Of a stretch of 64,000 nucleotides of DNA, positions 1 through 8,809 are shown in pieces. The position numbers were made by a program, and so were the translations under genes. The notes under the pieces were generated by a model, which had not been told where the DNA came from, made no database searches, and was given only the letters and a program-made list of their open reading frames with translations. The stretch's first letter is position 1. Each line of letters begins with the position of its first letter. This DNA is from Brevundimonas sp. PAMC22021. Its GTDB lineage: Bacteria > Pseudomonadota > Alphaproteobacteria > Caulobacterales > Caulobacteraceae. The DNA lies in the NCBI RefSeq assembly GCF_019443405.1, contig NZ_CP080376.1, positions 2,232,001 through 2,296,000 on the forward strand. Direction: 5' to 3'.

Positions 1-1319
1 CGTTCGGCCTGGGCCAGCTGCCCAGCCAGCACCAGGGCGATGCGGGGATCGGACGGCGCGGCGGCGGCGGCGCGACGCAGCTCTTCCAGCGCGTCCTCGG
101 GCCGGCCGTCCTCGTCCAGCGAGATGGCCAGCTGGGTCCGGGCGTTGGCGTACAGAACCGGGTCTTCGGTCCCGACCTGCGACCAGGCGGTGCGCGCCTG
201 ATCCTTCAGGCCCGCCCGCGTCAGGACCTGCGCCAGCCGCGTCTCGCCCTGCGCATCGCGGTGCAGGTTCAGCGCCAGCCGCAGATAGACGGCGGCGAAC
301 TCGTGCCCGCCTTCGGCCGAGGCCTGCGCCGCCGCGGCCGACAGGGCTTCGGCCGCACCTTCCATCAGGGTCGGCATAGCGGGCGCACGCCCCCTTGCCT
401 CGACCCGCTCCAGCGCCCGGGCGAGCGGGAGGTCCAGCTCGTTGGCCCGGGCCGCCGTTTCATACAGGGCGCGCGCCTCATCGCGCCGGCCGCGCCGTTC
501 CAGGAACTCGCCATAGGGACGGCGGAACACCGGGCCGGTGATGGCGCCCTCGGTCAGGGATTTCAGTTCGGCCTCGGCGTCCTCGTAGCGACGACGGCGC
601 TCCAGCAGCAGCGCGCGGTTCTGGCGCACAAAGGCGGTGGTCGCCGGATCCGCCCCTTCCGGCGGCGGGACCAGGGCGCGTTCCCAGTCGTCGGCCGCCG
701 CCGCGATCCACGGCGAGATCAGCAGCGCCGCACGCGCATGCGGCGAGGCGATCGGCTCGGCGGCGAGACTGGCGTTGGCCGCGCGGGCGTCGCCTCCCGC
801 AAAGGTCTGCACCACCTGCACCAGCCGGCCGCCCTGGACCATGGCGGGCGAGCCTTCGCTCGGCGCGACGCTGGCGGCCACGCCGAGGTCCCCGGTCAGC
901 AGGGCCGAGGTAAAGGCCTGTTCGCGCACCCGGGGCTGTTCGGGCACAAGCGCATTGGCTTCTGCGAGGTAGCGCGCGCCGAGTTCCCCCTCTCCGTCCA
1001 CCACCGCCGCCTTGCCGGCCAGATACAGGCCATAGGCGCTGCGATCCGCCGCATCGGTCGGCGCCGGCGCCCACTCGGCCGGGAGGGCGGGCTCGGCCGG
1101 CGTCGCCTCCGCATCCTCGCTCTCCGCATCGGGATCGGGCGCGGGCGCGTCGTCCGGCGTGTTGTCCGGCGTCGGCTCCTCGCCAGAGGCGGGATTTTCG
1201 GCGGGCGGGGTCTCGATCGGAGGCGTCTGGACGGGCGCCGGCTCCTGCGCCCCTGCGCCTGTCGCGGCCAGCGACAGCAGAAGGGCGGAACACAACAGGC
1301 GGGCGCGAAGGGTCGACAT
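1..1319 (-). CDS. TPR-repeat secreted protein, 3' end cut by window edge
   Basis: Open on the minus strand from ATG at 1319 to the left edge with no stop, so at least 439 codons. The start is followed by a clear signal peptide (MSTLRARLLCSALLLSLAAT...) and a Pro/Glu/Asp-rich low-complexity linker (about residues 25-75). After that come helical repeats rich in Ala, Leu and Arg that read as tetratricopeptide repeats; the last one visible contains a DEDGRPEDALEELRRA-type motif near the edge. Exported, probably periplasmic; TPRs usually mediate protein-protein contacts. The partner is unknown. It is transcribed in the same direction as ETF-QO and starts 72 bases after that stop, so they may share a transcript. 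Codon use matches the neighbours. Confidence 0.75.
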   Translation of the reverse strand, partial: MSTLRARLLCSALLLSLAATGAGAQEPAPVQTPPIETPPAENPASGEEPTPDNTPDDAPAPDPDAESEDAEATPAEPALPAEWAPAPTDAADRSAYGLYLAGKAAVVDGEGELGARYLAEANALVPEQPRVREQAFTSALLTGDLGVAASVAPSEGSPAMVQGGRLVQVVQTFAGGDARAANASLAAEPIASPHARAALLISPWIAAAADDWERALVPPPEGADPATTAFVRQNRALLLERRRRYEDAEAELKSLTEGAITGPVFRRPYGEFLERRGRRDEARALYETAARANELDLPLARALERVEARGRAPAMPTLMEGAAEALSAAAAQASAEGGHEFAAVYLRLALNLHRDAQGETRLAQVLTRAGLKDQARTAWSQVGTEDPVLYANARTQLAISLDEDGRPEDALEELRRAAAAAPSDPRIALVLAGQLAQAE

Positions 1320-1390
1320 GCGCGGACCCTTCACGTTTTGCCCGGCCGCCGCAAGGGCCGCCGCACGGCCGGCCTCACATGTTCGGAGAG

Positions 1391-3163
1391 TTACATGTTC
1401 GGATAGTTCGGGCCGCCGCCGCCCTCCGGCGTGGTCCAGACGATATTCTGCGACGGATCCTTGATGTCGCAGGTTTTGCAGTGGACGCAGTTCTGGGCGT
1501 TGATGACGAAGCGCGGATCGGCCTTGTTGGCCTCGTCCTGATAGACGACCTCGTACACCCCGGCGGGGCAGTACAGGCGCGCGGGCTCTCCGTATTTCGG
1601 CAGGTTGATCCGGATCGGGATCGACGGATCGATCAGCTTCAGGTGCGCCGGCTGCTCCTCCGCGTGATTGGTGTTGGAGATGAACACGCTGGACAGCTTG
1701 TCGAAGCTGAGGACGCCATCCGGCTTGGGGTAGGCGATGGGCTTGTGCCTGGACGCCTCTTCCGTCGCCGCCGCGTCGGTCTTGCCGTGCTTGAGCGTGC
1801 CCAGCGGCGACCAACCGCCGGTCAGGTGGTTGATCCACATGTCGGCCATGCCGATCGCCCCGCCCATCATGGTGCCGAACCTGGACAGGATCGGCTTGGC
1901 GTTCCGGACGATCTTCAGCTCGCGCGCGACCCAGCTGCTTTCGTAGGCCGTCTGGTAGGCCTCCAGCCGGTCGCCCTCGCGCCCGGCCACGACGGCGTCA
2001 TAGGCGGCGTCGGCGGCCATCATGCCAGTCTTCATCGCATTGTGGCTGCCCTTGATGCGCGGCACGTTGACGAAGCCGGCGGCGCAGCCGATCAGCACTC
2101 CGCCCGGGAAGCTCAGCTTCGGCACCGACTGATAGCCGCCCTCGCTAATCGCCCGCGCGCCATAGGAGACGCGCGTTCCGCCCTCCAGATGCTCGGCCAC
2201 GGCTGGATGGTGCTTGAACCGCTGGAACTCGTCGAACGGCGACAGGAACGGGTTCTTGTAGTTCAGGTGCACCACAAAGCCGATCGCCACATAGCGGTCG
2301 CCGAAGTGATACAGGAACGAGCCGCCGCCGGTCTTATCGTCCAGCGGCCATCCGGTGGTGTGCTGCACCAGGCCCGGCCGGTGCTTTTCGGCCGGGACCT
2401 GCCAAAGCTCCTTCAGGCCGATGCCGAACTTCTGCGGTTCGGCTGTGTCGCAAAGGTTGTGGCGGGCCATGATGGTCTTGGCCAGCGAGCCGCGCACGCC
2501 CTCGGCGATGAAGACGTATTTGCCGTGCAGCTCGATGCCGGGCTGAAAGTCGCCGGTCGGCTGGCCATGCTTGTCGATGCCGAACACGCCGGCGACGACG
2601 CCCTTCACCCGCCCTGCCCCGTCTCCAGGCGCTTCGTCATAGACGACGTGGCTGGCGGCCATGCCAGGATAGACTTCGACGCCCAGGCCTTCCGCCTGTT
2701 CGCCCAGCCAGCGCGAGACGTTGGCCAGCGAGGCGATATAGCAGCCGTCGTTGTGCATGAACGGCGGCAGGGCGAACATCGGCAGGGACGCCTGGCCATG
2801 CGGCCCCAGCACCAGGAAGCTGTCCTTGGTGACCGGCGTCTCCAGCGGCGCGCCGCGTTCCTTCCAGTCCGGGAACAGCTCGTTCAGCGCCTTGGGGTCG
2901 ATCACCGCGCCCGACAGGATGTGCCCGCCCAGTTCGGCCGACTTCTCCAGCACCGCCACGGTGATCTCGCGCCCGTCCTTTTCGGCGCGCTGCTTCAGCC
3001 GGATGGCGGCCGACAGGCCGGCCGGGCCGCCGCCGACGATCACCACGTCGTATTCCATGACCTCGCGCTCGACGCCGGCCAGCGCCTCCAGCGGGGGCAG
3101 ATTGTCGATGATCGCTTCCTGGCGCGCGTCCGTCGCGCCGCCCTCGATCGTGTCCTCGGCCAT
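1391..3163 (-). CDS. etfD: electron transfer flavoprotein-ubiquinone oxidoreductase (ETF-QO)
   Basis: Inner-membrane-associated FAD/4Fe-4S enzyme that passes electrons from ETF (fatty-acid and amino-acid dehydrogenases) to ubiquinone. The 590 aa length is normal for the family. An FAD dinucleotide-binding motif VVIVGGGPAGLSAAIRL lies near residue 40, followed by the second FAD-contact segment (GGHILSGAVIDP). The C-terminus is ferredoxin-like, with CPAGVYE and a NCVHCKTCDIKDP cluster of cysteines that hold the 4Fe-4S centre. The start at 3163 gives MAEDTIEGG. The gene is divergent from the downstream UDG with about 90 bases between them. All expected cofactor motifs are present; identification is confident. 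Confidence 0.95.
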   Translation of the reverse strand: MAEDTIEGGATDARQEAIIDNLPPLEALAGVEREVMEYDVVIVGGGPAGLSAAIRLKQRAEKDGREITVAVLEKSAELGGHILSGAVIDPKALNELFPDWKERGAPLETPVTKDSFLVLGPHGQASLPMFALPPFMHNDGCYIASLANVSRWLGEQAEGLGVEVYPGMAASHVVYDEAPGDGAGRVKGVVAGVFGIDKHGQPTGDFQPGIELHGKYVFIAEGVRGSLAKTIMARHNLCDTAEPQKFGIGLKELWQVPAEKHRPGLVQHTTGWPLDDKTGGGSFLYHFGDRYVAIGFVVHLNYKNPFLSPFDEFQRFKHHPAVAEHLEGGTRVSYGARAISEGGYQSVPKLSFPGGVLIGCAAGFVNVPRIKGSHNAMKTGMMAADAAYDAVVAGREGDRLEAYQTAYESSWVARELKIVRNAKPILSRFGTMMGGAIGMADMWINHLTGGWSPLGTLKHGKTDAAATEEASRHKPIAYPKPDGVLSFDKLSSVFISNTNHAEEQPAHLKLIDPSIPIRINLPKYGEPARLYCPAGVYEVVYQDEANKADPRFVINAQNCVHCKTCDIKDPSQNIVWTTPEGGGGPNYPNM

Positions 3164-3254
3164 GCCTGTCCTTCTTTTCCCGACTGCGGGAATGGTTTGG
3201 TTGCTTATCGGAAGGTGACGCGACGGCGGTCAAGGCTTATCCCTGCCGCGGTCC

Positions 3255-4073
3255 ATGAACGCGCAACCTCACGACACGGCCGCCGTCGAAAGCCTGCTCG
3301 CCTTTTGGCGCGATGCGGGGGTGGACGCCTGCTATCTCGATGCGCCGGTGGACCACACCCATGTCGAGCTGCCGCCGCCCGCCAAGGCGGTGCAAAGGGC
3401 CACCGCTTCGGTCGCCCCGCCGCCGTGCCGCGACGATGCGGCGCAGGAAGCCCGCGCCCTCGCCGCCTCCGCCGCCACGCTTCAGGATCTCGCCGCCGCC
3501 ATCGCCGCCTTCGAGGGCTGCACCCTGCGCGGCCTCGGCGCGACCCAGTCGGTGTTCGCGCGCGGAAACCCCAACGCTCCCGTTCTTGTGATCGGCGAGG
3601 CGCCGGGCGCCGAAGAGGACCTGAAGGGCCAGCCTTTCGTCGGCAAGGCCGGGCAGCTGCTGGACCGGATGCTGGCGGCGGCGGGTCTGACGGACAAGGT
3701 CTTCATCACCAACACCGTCTTCTGGCGCCCGCCCGGCAACCGCACGCCCAGCCCGCAGGAACAGGCCGCCTGCACTCCGTTCGTCGAGCGAACCTTTGCG
3801 CTTCTGAAGCCCAAAGCCGTGCTGCTGCTGGGCGCGGCGGCTGCGCGCTCCGTACTGCAGACCGAGGACGGGATCATGAAGATGCGCGGCCAATGGCGCG
3901 AATGGCGGCTGAACGAAGGCGCGGTCTCGGCCCCCGCCATGCCGACGCTGCACCCGGCCTTTCTGCTGCGCCAGCCGCAGGCCAAGCGTCAGGTCTGGGC
4001 CGATCTGCTGGCGCTGTCGGTTCGCCTGGAAGGCGAAAGCCATCTTTCCGCCGGGATTGAAGGTAAACGCTGA
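3255..4073 (+). CDS. uracil-DNA glycosylase, family 4-like (alphaproteobacterial subtype)
   Basis: 272 aa; removes uracil from DNA in base-excision repair. The UDG superfamily motifs are clear: GEAPGAEEDLKGQPFVGKAG (motif 1, about residue 115), RPPGNRTPSPQE, and LHPAFLLRQPQAKR near the C-terminus. The N-terminal ~80 residues are Ala/Pro-rich and variable. Family-4 enzymes normally coordinate a 4Fe-4S cluster with four cysteines. Here the first pair is reduced to one Cys (FEGCTLRG), the third position is Trp (TVFWRPPG) and the last is kept (AACTPF), so a cluster is unlikely. It could also be named by the SPO1 DNA polymerase-related annotation used for this family. Confidence 0.88.
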   Translation: MNAQPHDTAAVESLLAFWRDAGVDACYLDAPVDHTHVELPPPAKAVQRATASVAPPPCRDDAAQEARALAASAATLQDLAAAIAAFEGCTLRGLGATQSVFARGNPNAPVLVIGEAPGAEEDLKGQPFVGKAGQLLDRMLAAAGLTDKVFITNTVFWRPPGNRTPSPQEQAACTPFVERTFALLKPKAVLLLGAAAARSVLQTEDGIMKMRGQWREWRLNEGAVSAPAMPTLHPAFLLRQPQAKRQVWADLLALSVRLEGESHLSAGIEGKR

Positions 4074-4164
4074 TTACGGCATGTTTCGCCGCTGACGACC
4101 GATCGCCATACGAACGCGCCGCCTGATCGAGACGGGCAGGCGCGACGCCAACGAGGGGGCCGCT

Positions 4165-5868
4165 ATGCTCAAGTTCCGCCGCGCGCTTGTCGCGTCGACG
4201 TTCGCCTTTGCCCTGTCCGCCGCCGGCGCGGCCATGGCGGAGGGCGTCCCCTACGAAGGATCGGGCGAGGGCTCCGGCCTTGTGGAAGGAATGTCCGGAT
4301 CGGGCGTGGGTTCCATGCGCCCCACGGCGCTGAGCTCGGCGGACCGCATCAGCTACACCACCGCCTTTGACGCCCTGCGGCGCGGCGACCTGGAAGCCGC
4401 CCGGGCCTCGGCCAGTCAGGCGCAGGATCGCGTGCTGATGGGCCAGGTCGAATTCGAGCGCCTGTTCCACCGCGATCACTCGGCCACCTACGAGGAGCTG
4501 GTCGGCTGGCTGAACGCCTACGCCGACCTGCCGTGCGCCAGCCGCGTCTACAATCTCGCCCTGAAGCGCCAGCCCGACGGCGCCGCCGAGCCGCCGCGTC
4601 CGGCGGGCTTTGGCCGCACCTGGAACAGCCTGGTCACCGCCGTGTCCGGCGACGACGGCGTTGATCCCGACAAGATCGCCCGCATCGCCTACAACAACGA
4701 CGACCTGTCCGGCGCGGTGCAGGCCGGCCAGTCGATCGGCGACTGGTGGACGGTGGGCTTGGCGTCCTGGCGCCTAAACGACTTCCAGGCGTCCTTCGGC
4801 GCCTTTGAGCGCGTGGCGCTGGACCCGACCGAGGATCCGTGGGTGCGCGCCGGCGCCGCCGTCTGGACCGCACGCGCCGCCGCCCGGACCGGCCGTCAGG
4901 ACCGCATTGCCGAATACCTGCGTCTCGCCGCGCGCTGGCCCGCCACCTTCTATGGCCAGATCGCGCTGCGCCAGCTGGGCGAAGAGCCCGCCGTCGAGAA
5001 CCAGGGTCCTCGCCCCTACGACGCGGTGCTGCAGCAGGCCTCGTTCCAGCAGGCCGAGCCGCTGGGCGTCGAGCCCGCCGCCCTGTCGACCTTTTTGCAG
5101 GGCGACGCCCGCGCCCGCCGGACCCTGGCCTTCTACGAAGTCGGTCGCCGCGACGACGCCCGCAGCGAACTGCGCCACGGCCTGCGCACCGCCGCCGGCG
5201 ACACCGCCCAGAAGATGTGGGGCGCGCTGGCCCGCATGATGTCGCCGGGCGGCTCAGGCGGCGACGCCGGCCGCATCGACGCCGTCCACTATCCCACGCC
5301 CGTGCTGGAGCCCGAAGGCGGTTTCACCATCGACCGCGCCCTGGTCTACGCCCTGGCCCGCAAGGAAACCGGCTTCGACGCCGGCGCGCGCTCTGGCGCC
5401 GGCGCCTATGGCATCATGCAGGTGATGCCGACCACCGCCGCCGAGATGACCGGCGACCGGGGCTTCGTGTCCGAGCCGTCGCGCCTGCTCGACCCGGCCG
5501 TGAACATGAAGCTGGGTCAGGCCTACATCCAGCGCATGTTGCAGCTGAACGCCTTCCAGGGAGACATCCTGCGCGCCGTCGCCTCCTACAACGCCGGCCC
5601 AGGCCCGATGCTGGCGGCGCTGCGCAAACTGGGCGGCGACGCCGATCCCTTGCTGCTGATCGAGACCATCGACGTGCCGCAGGCGCGCGACTACGTCGAA
5701 AAGGTCATGGCGTCCTACTGGATCTACCAGCGCCTGCTGGGCGGGCCGCTGAAGACATTGGACGCGGTGGCCTCGGGCGCTTCGCTGATTCCGGCCGCGC
5801 TGGACTATGTTCCGCCCGCGCCGCAGACGCTGAACATCGCCCTGATCCGCACGGCGGCCGTTCAGTAG
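4165..5868 (+). CDS. soluble lytic murein transglycosylase (SLT domain)
   Basis: 567 aa periplasmic enzyme that cleaves the MurNAc-GlcNAc bond of peptidoglycan with formation of 1,6-anhydro ends. It has an N-terminal signal peptide (MLKFRRALVASTFAFALS...AMA). A long alpha-helical, superhelical-type middle covers about residues 60-380. The C-terminal SLT domain shows ARKETGF (catalytic Glu), GAYGIMQVMP, NMKLGQAYIQRML and AVASYNAGPG. This order matches the Slt70 family. A Gly/Ser-rich stretch after the signal peptide is unusual but lies outside the fold. The ATG at 4165 follows a GAGGGGG ribosome-binding site. Monocistronic; converges on a tiny membrane-protein gene. Confidence 0.93.
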   Translation: MLKFRRALVASTFAFALSAAGAAMAEGVPYEGSGEGSGLVEGMSGSGVGSMRPTALSSADRISYTTAFDALRRGDLEAARASASQAQDRVLMGQVEFERLFHRDHSATYEELVGWLNAYADLPCASRVYNLALKRQPDGAAEPPRPAGFGRTWNSLVTAVSGDDGVDPDKIARIAYNNDDLSGAVQAGQSIGDWWTVGLASWRLNDFQASFGAFERVALDPTEDPWVRAGAAVWTARAAARTGRQDRIAEYLRLAARWPATFYGQIALRQLGEEPAVENQGPRPYDAVLQQASFQQAEPLGVEPAALSTFLQGDARARRTLAFYEVGRRDDARSELRHGLRTAAGDTAQKMWGALARMMSPGGSGGDAGRIDAVHYPTPVLEPEGGFTIDRALVYALARKETGFDAGARSGAGAYGIMQVMPTTAAEMTGDRGFVSEPSRLLDPAVNMKLGQAYIQRMLQLNAFQGDILRAVASYNAGPGPMLAALRKLGGDADPLLLIETIDVPQARDYVEKVMASYWIYQRLLGGPLKTLDAVASGASLIPAALDYVPPAPQTLNIALIRTAAVQ

Positions 5869-5874
5869 GCCCGC

Positions 5875-6033
5875 CTAGAACAGCACGCTGAGCAGCAGGC
5901 TCCAGAAACACAGGCTGACGCCCAGCGCCAGGCCATAGCCCGCGACGGGGTTCAGCAGCCGATCGACTGGCGCGTCTGTGTTTTCCACGGCCTGAACCCG
6001 CATATCGCCCTCCGCCTCGCCTTCGACTGACAT
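5875..6033 (-). CDS. small single-span membrane protein (52 aa), unknown function
   Basis: Not recognised. A 52-residue reading frame starts at ATG 6033 and ends at TAG 5875. The first ~28 residues are polar and acidic (MSVEGEAEGDMRVQAVENTD). The C-terminal ~24 are strongly hydrophobic (GYGLALGVSLCFWSLLLSVLF), predicting a tail-anchored single membrane span. It lies between the convergent lytic transglycosylase and the GST gene upstream, with only six bases to the former's stop. The clean hydrophobic segment and position make a real gene likely, but no homologue is known to me. Confidence 0.5.
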   Translation of the reverse strand: MSVEGEAEGDMRVQAVENTDAPVDRLLNPVAGYGLALGVSLCFWSLLLSVLF

Positions 6034-6074
6034 CGGATAACGGCGTGCGGTTAAGCGCGCGTCGGCGAGAGTGG

Positions 6075-6734
6075 TTAAGCCTTTGCGGCGTCCTCCATCG
6101 CCTCCGCCTCCCATTGCAGGAAGTCGGGCTGGGCCAGCAGGGTATCCCCATACGCCTGCGCTGTGCCGTCGTCGCCATGCGCGACAAGGTCGATCTCGAA
6201 GTGCCGGATGCGTGCTGCGACCGGAGTGAAGAAGGCGTCCGGGATCGACCATTCGCCGAACAGATGCGGCCCGCCTGCGCCGAAGCGCGCCCGCATCTCG
6301 CGCCACAGGCTGACCAGCCGGCGCACGTCCTTTTCCAGCCCCGCGTCCTGGGGCGCGGGCGAGCGGCTGTCGCCGACCATCGGGTGATCCGGGCCCATGC
6401 CGCACACCGTGCGCAGGCTCGAGAACCCGCCATGCATCTCGCACGCCGCCGACCGCGCCAGCCAACGCGCATGCGCATCGCGCGGCCACAGCGGCGCCTC
6501 GGGGTGACGCTCCGCCGCCCAGACGCAGATGGCCATCGAATCCCAGATCGTCTCGCCGTCCACTTTCAGCGCGGGCACGAAGCCGGAGGGCGAATGTTCG
6601 GCGATCCGCTCGGCCGTGTCCGGCGCGTTCAGCCGCACCACGATCTCCTCGAACGCGGCGCCGCATCGTTTCAGCACCAGCCATGGCCGGAGCGACCAAG
6701 TGGAATAGGCCTTGTTTCCGATGACCAGCTGCAC
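6075..6734 (-). CDS. glutathione S-transferase family protein
   Basis: 219 aa from a GTG start at 6734, chosen because GAGGAGG lies six bases upstream and the N-terminus then reads MQLVIGNKAYSTWSLRPWL, the usual thioredoxin-fold beginning of this GST group with the Ser-containing active-site loop. SGFVPALKVDG carries the conserved cis-Pro that binds glutathione, and IWDSMAICVWAAE follows it. An all-helical C-terminal domain covers about residues 90-219. Cytosolic; substrate unknown. Divergent from purB with about 95 bases between the starts. The same frame stays open far upstream, antisense to purB, and that part is not real. Confidence 0.85.
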   Translation of the reverse strand: MQLVIGNKAYSTWSLRPWLVLKRCGAAFEEIVVRLNAPDTAERIAEHSPSGFVPALKVDGETIWDSMAICVWAAERHPEAPLWPRDAHARWLARSAACEMHGGFSSLRTVCGMGPDHPMVGDSRSPAPQDAGLEKDVRRLVSLWREMRARFGAGGPHLFGEWSIPDAFFTPVAARIRHFEIDLVAHGDDGTAQAYGDTLLAQPDFLQWEAEAMEDAAKA

Positions 6735-6830
6735 GGCGCGCCTCCTCTGCTGACCGGTTCGTGCCCTGCGTCGGCTTTCCGGGCAAGCTCGCCTTGACTC
6801 CACCCCGCCCGCGACCGACACGACGCGTCC

Positions 6831-8132
6831 ATGATCACGCGCTATTCCCGCCCCGACGCCGTCGCCATCTGGTCGCAGGAGACCAAGTACAAGATCTGGT
6901 TCGAGATCGAGGCGCACGCCGCGACCCGAATGGCCGAGCTGGGCGTGATCCCGCGCGAAGCCGCCGAGGCCATCTGGGCCAAGGGCAAGGACGCCACGTT
7001 CGACGCCGACCGCATCGACGAGATCGAGCGCACCACCAAGCACGACGTCATCGCCTTCCTGACCCACGTCGCCGAGATCGTCGGCGAAGAGGCCCGCTTC
7101 CTGCACCAGGGCATGACGTCCTCGGACGTGCTGGACACCTGTTTCGCCGTGCAGCTGGCGCGCTCCACCGACCTCTTGCTGGGCGGGGTCGACCGCGTGC
7201 TGGCCGCGCTCGAGACCCGCGCCAAGGAGCACAAACATACGCCCACGGTGGGCCGCAGCCACGGCATCCACGCCGAGCCCGTGACCTTTGGTCTGAAGCT
7301 CGCCGGCTACCACGCCGAGTTCCAGCGCGCCCGTCGCCGCCTGGTCACCGCGCGTGAGGAGATCGCCACCTGCGCCATCTCGGGCGCTGTCGGCACCTTC
7401 GCCAACGTCGATCCCCAGGTCGAAGCCTATGTCGCCGAAAAGATGGGCCTGCAGGTCGAGCCGGTCTCGACCCAGGTGATCCCGCGTGACCGGCACGCGG
7501 CCTACTTCGCCGCGCTGGGCGTCGTCGCCTCCTCCATCGAGCGGCTGGCGACCGAAATCCGCCACCTCCAGCGCACCGAGGTGCTGGAAGCCGAAGAGTT
7601 CTTCGACAAGGGGCAAAAGGGCTCCTCGGCCATGCCGCACAAGCGCAATCCGATCCTGACCGAGAACCTGACCGGCCTGGCGCGTCTGGTGCGCTCGTCG
7701 GTGGTTCCGGCGATGGAGAACGTCGCCCTGTGGCACGAGCGGGACATCAGCCACTCCTCGGTCGAGCGCGGCATCGGCCCGGACGCCACCATCCACCTCG
7801 ACTTCGCCCTTCACCGCCTGGCCGGCGTGATCGAGCGGCTGAACATCTATCCCGACAACATGCTGAAGAACCTGGACCGCCTGGGCGGCCTTGTCTTCTC
7901 CCAGCGCGTCATGCTGGCCCTGACCCAGGCCGGCGTGTCGCGCGAGGACGCCTATGCGGCGGTGCAGGAGAACGCCATGAAGGTCTGGCGCGGCGAGGGC
8001 GCCTTTATCGACTTCCTCAAGGCCGATCCCCGGGTCACCCTGCCCGGCGACCAGCTCGAGGCCCTGTTCGACCTCGGCTATCACACCAAGAACATCGACG
8101 TGATCTTCGACCGGGTGTTCGGCGTCGCGTGA
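6831..8132 (+). CDS. purB: adenylosuccinate lyase
   Basis: 433 aa. It releases fumarate from SAICAR and from adenylosuccinate, acting twice in purine synthesis. It belongs to the fumarase/aspartase superfamily. The N-terminus (MITRYSRPDAVAIWSQETKYKIWFEIE) is typical. The catalytic HGMTSSDVLDT-like segment (LHQGMTSSDVLDTCF) and the signature loop GSSAMPHKRNP (about residues 262-272) are intact. Family length is normal. It overlaps the next gene by four bases (GTGA), suggesting translational coupling, and is the first of several purine genes in the window. Confidence 0.97.
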   Translation: MITRYSRPDAVAIWSQETKYKIWFEIEAHAATRMAELGVIPREAAEAIWAKGKDATFDADRIDEIERTTKHDVIAFLTHVAEIVGEEARFLHQGMTSSDVLDTCFAVQLARSTDLLLGGVDRVLAALETRAKEHKHTPTVGRSHGIHAEPVTFGLKLAGYHAEFQRARRRLVTAREEIATCAISGAVGTFANVDPQVEAYVAEKMGLQVEPVSTQVIPRDRHAAYFAALGVVASSIERLATEIRHLQRTEVLEAEEFFDKGQKGSSAMPHKRNPILTENLTGLARLVRSSVVPAMENVALWHERDISHSSVERGIGPDATIHLDFALHRLAGVIERLNIYPDNMLKNLDRLGGLVFSQRVMLALTQAGVSREDAYAAVQENAMKVWRGEGAFIDFLKADPRVTLPGDQLEALFDLGYHTKNIDVIFDRVFGVA

Positions 8133-8626
8133 GCGACACGCGCCGCATTAGCTTCCCTCCGGTCGTTGACGCCGAAACCCGCCTGCTGATCCTGGGCAGC
8201 CTGCCGGGCGACGCTTCTCTGAAGGCCGCGCAGTACTACGCCCATCCCCGCAATGGTTTCTGGCCGCTGATCGGCGGCGTGCTGGGCGAGGACCTCGTTT
8301 CCCTGACCTACGAGCAGCGGCTGGCCAGGCTGCTCGCGCGCGGCGTAGGCCTGTGGGACGTGATCGCCTCGGCGGAACGGGCCGGCAGTCTGGACGCCGC
8401 CATCCGCTCGCCCGAAGCCGCCGATCTGCGTGGCCTGGTCGCCGGCCTGCCGCAACTGCGCGCCATCGGCTTCAACGGCGGCCTTTCCGCCCGCATGGGC
8501 CGGCGCGTTCTGGCGCCGCTGAACGGCGTCGCGCTGATCGACCTGCCGTCATCCAGCCCTGCGCACGTTCGTCCGCTCGTAGAAAAGGCGCGGGCCTGGG
8601 CGGTGCTGAAATCGGCGTTTGACTGA
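8129..8626 (+). CDS. DNA-deoxyinosine (hypoxanthine) glycosylase, UDG superfamily family 6
   Basis: 165 aa from a GTG that overlaps the purB stop. The motifs ILGSLPGDASLKAAQYYAHPRNGFW near the N-terminus and LIDLPSSSPAH near the C-terminus are those of the small hypoxanthine-DNA glycosylase branch of the UDG superfamily, which excises deaminated adenine from DNA. The Ser/Pro motif (PSSSPA) replaces the HPS loop of classical UDGs. Overlap with purB implies co-expression of a purine synthesis enzyme with a repair enzyme for a deaminated purine. The exact substrate is inferred from the family. Confidence 0.8.
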   Translation: MSDTRRISFPPVVDAETRLLILGSLPGDASLKAAQYYAHPRNGFWPLIGGVLGEDLVSLTYEQRLARLLARGVGLWDVIASAERAGSLDAAIRSPEAADLRGLVAGLPQLRAIGFNGGLSARMGRRVLAPLNGVALIDLPSSSPAHVRPLVEKARAWAVLKSAFD

Positions 8627-8751
8627 GCCCGAAGAAAATTCGCCTCCTGCGATTTTTCTCGGAAACCAAAGTCAGGCGCCCGTGTTCTCAAGGGGCGCGA
8701 GACGCAAACATGCCGGGTGAGACATCCCCCCAACGTCCCCGGCTAAAAGAA

Positions 8752-8783
8752 GGGGCCGCACTTTCCCCCGGGTGCGGCCCTTT
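8752..8783. terminator. bidirectional hairpin terminator between convergent genes
   Basis: GGGCCGCA pairs with TGCGGCCC (8753-8760 with 8773-8780) around a C-rich loop, followed by TTTCGACTTT. It lies between the convergent glycosylase gene and the zeta-subunit gene and probably serves both. The T-tract is imperfect. Confidence 0.6.
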
Positions 8784-8809
8784 CGACTTTCTGGATTCAG
8801 CTTCGAGCC

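Noticed and set aside
478..1293. Minus-strand 271-codon frame at the left edge
   Set aside because: Arg/Gly-rich shadow. The real gene is in another minus frame with a signal peptide and TPRs, open to the edge.
1379..4060. Plus-strand frame of 893 codons across ETF-QO and UDG
   Set aside because: Antisense to ETF-QO and out of frame with UDG; no domain recognisable.
6735..8084. Upstream extension of the GST frame through purB
   Set aside because: Antisense to purB; a GTG with GAGGAGG marks the true start at 6734.
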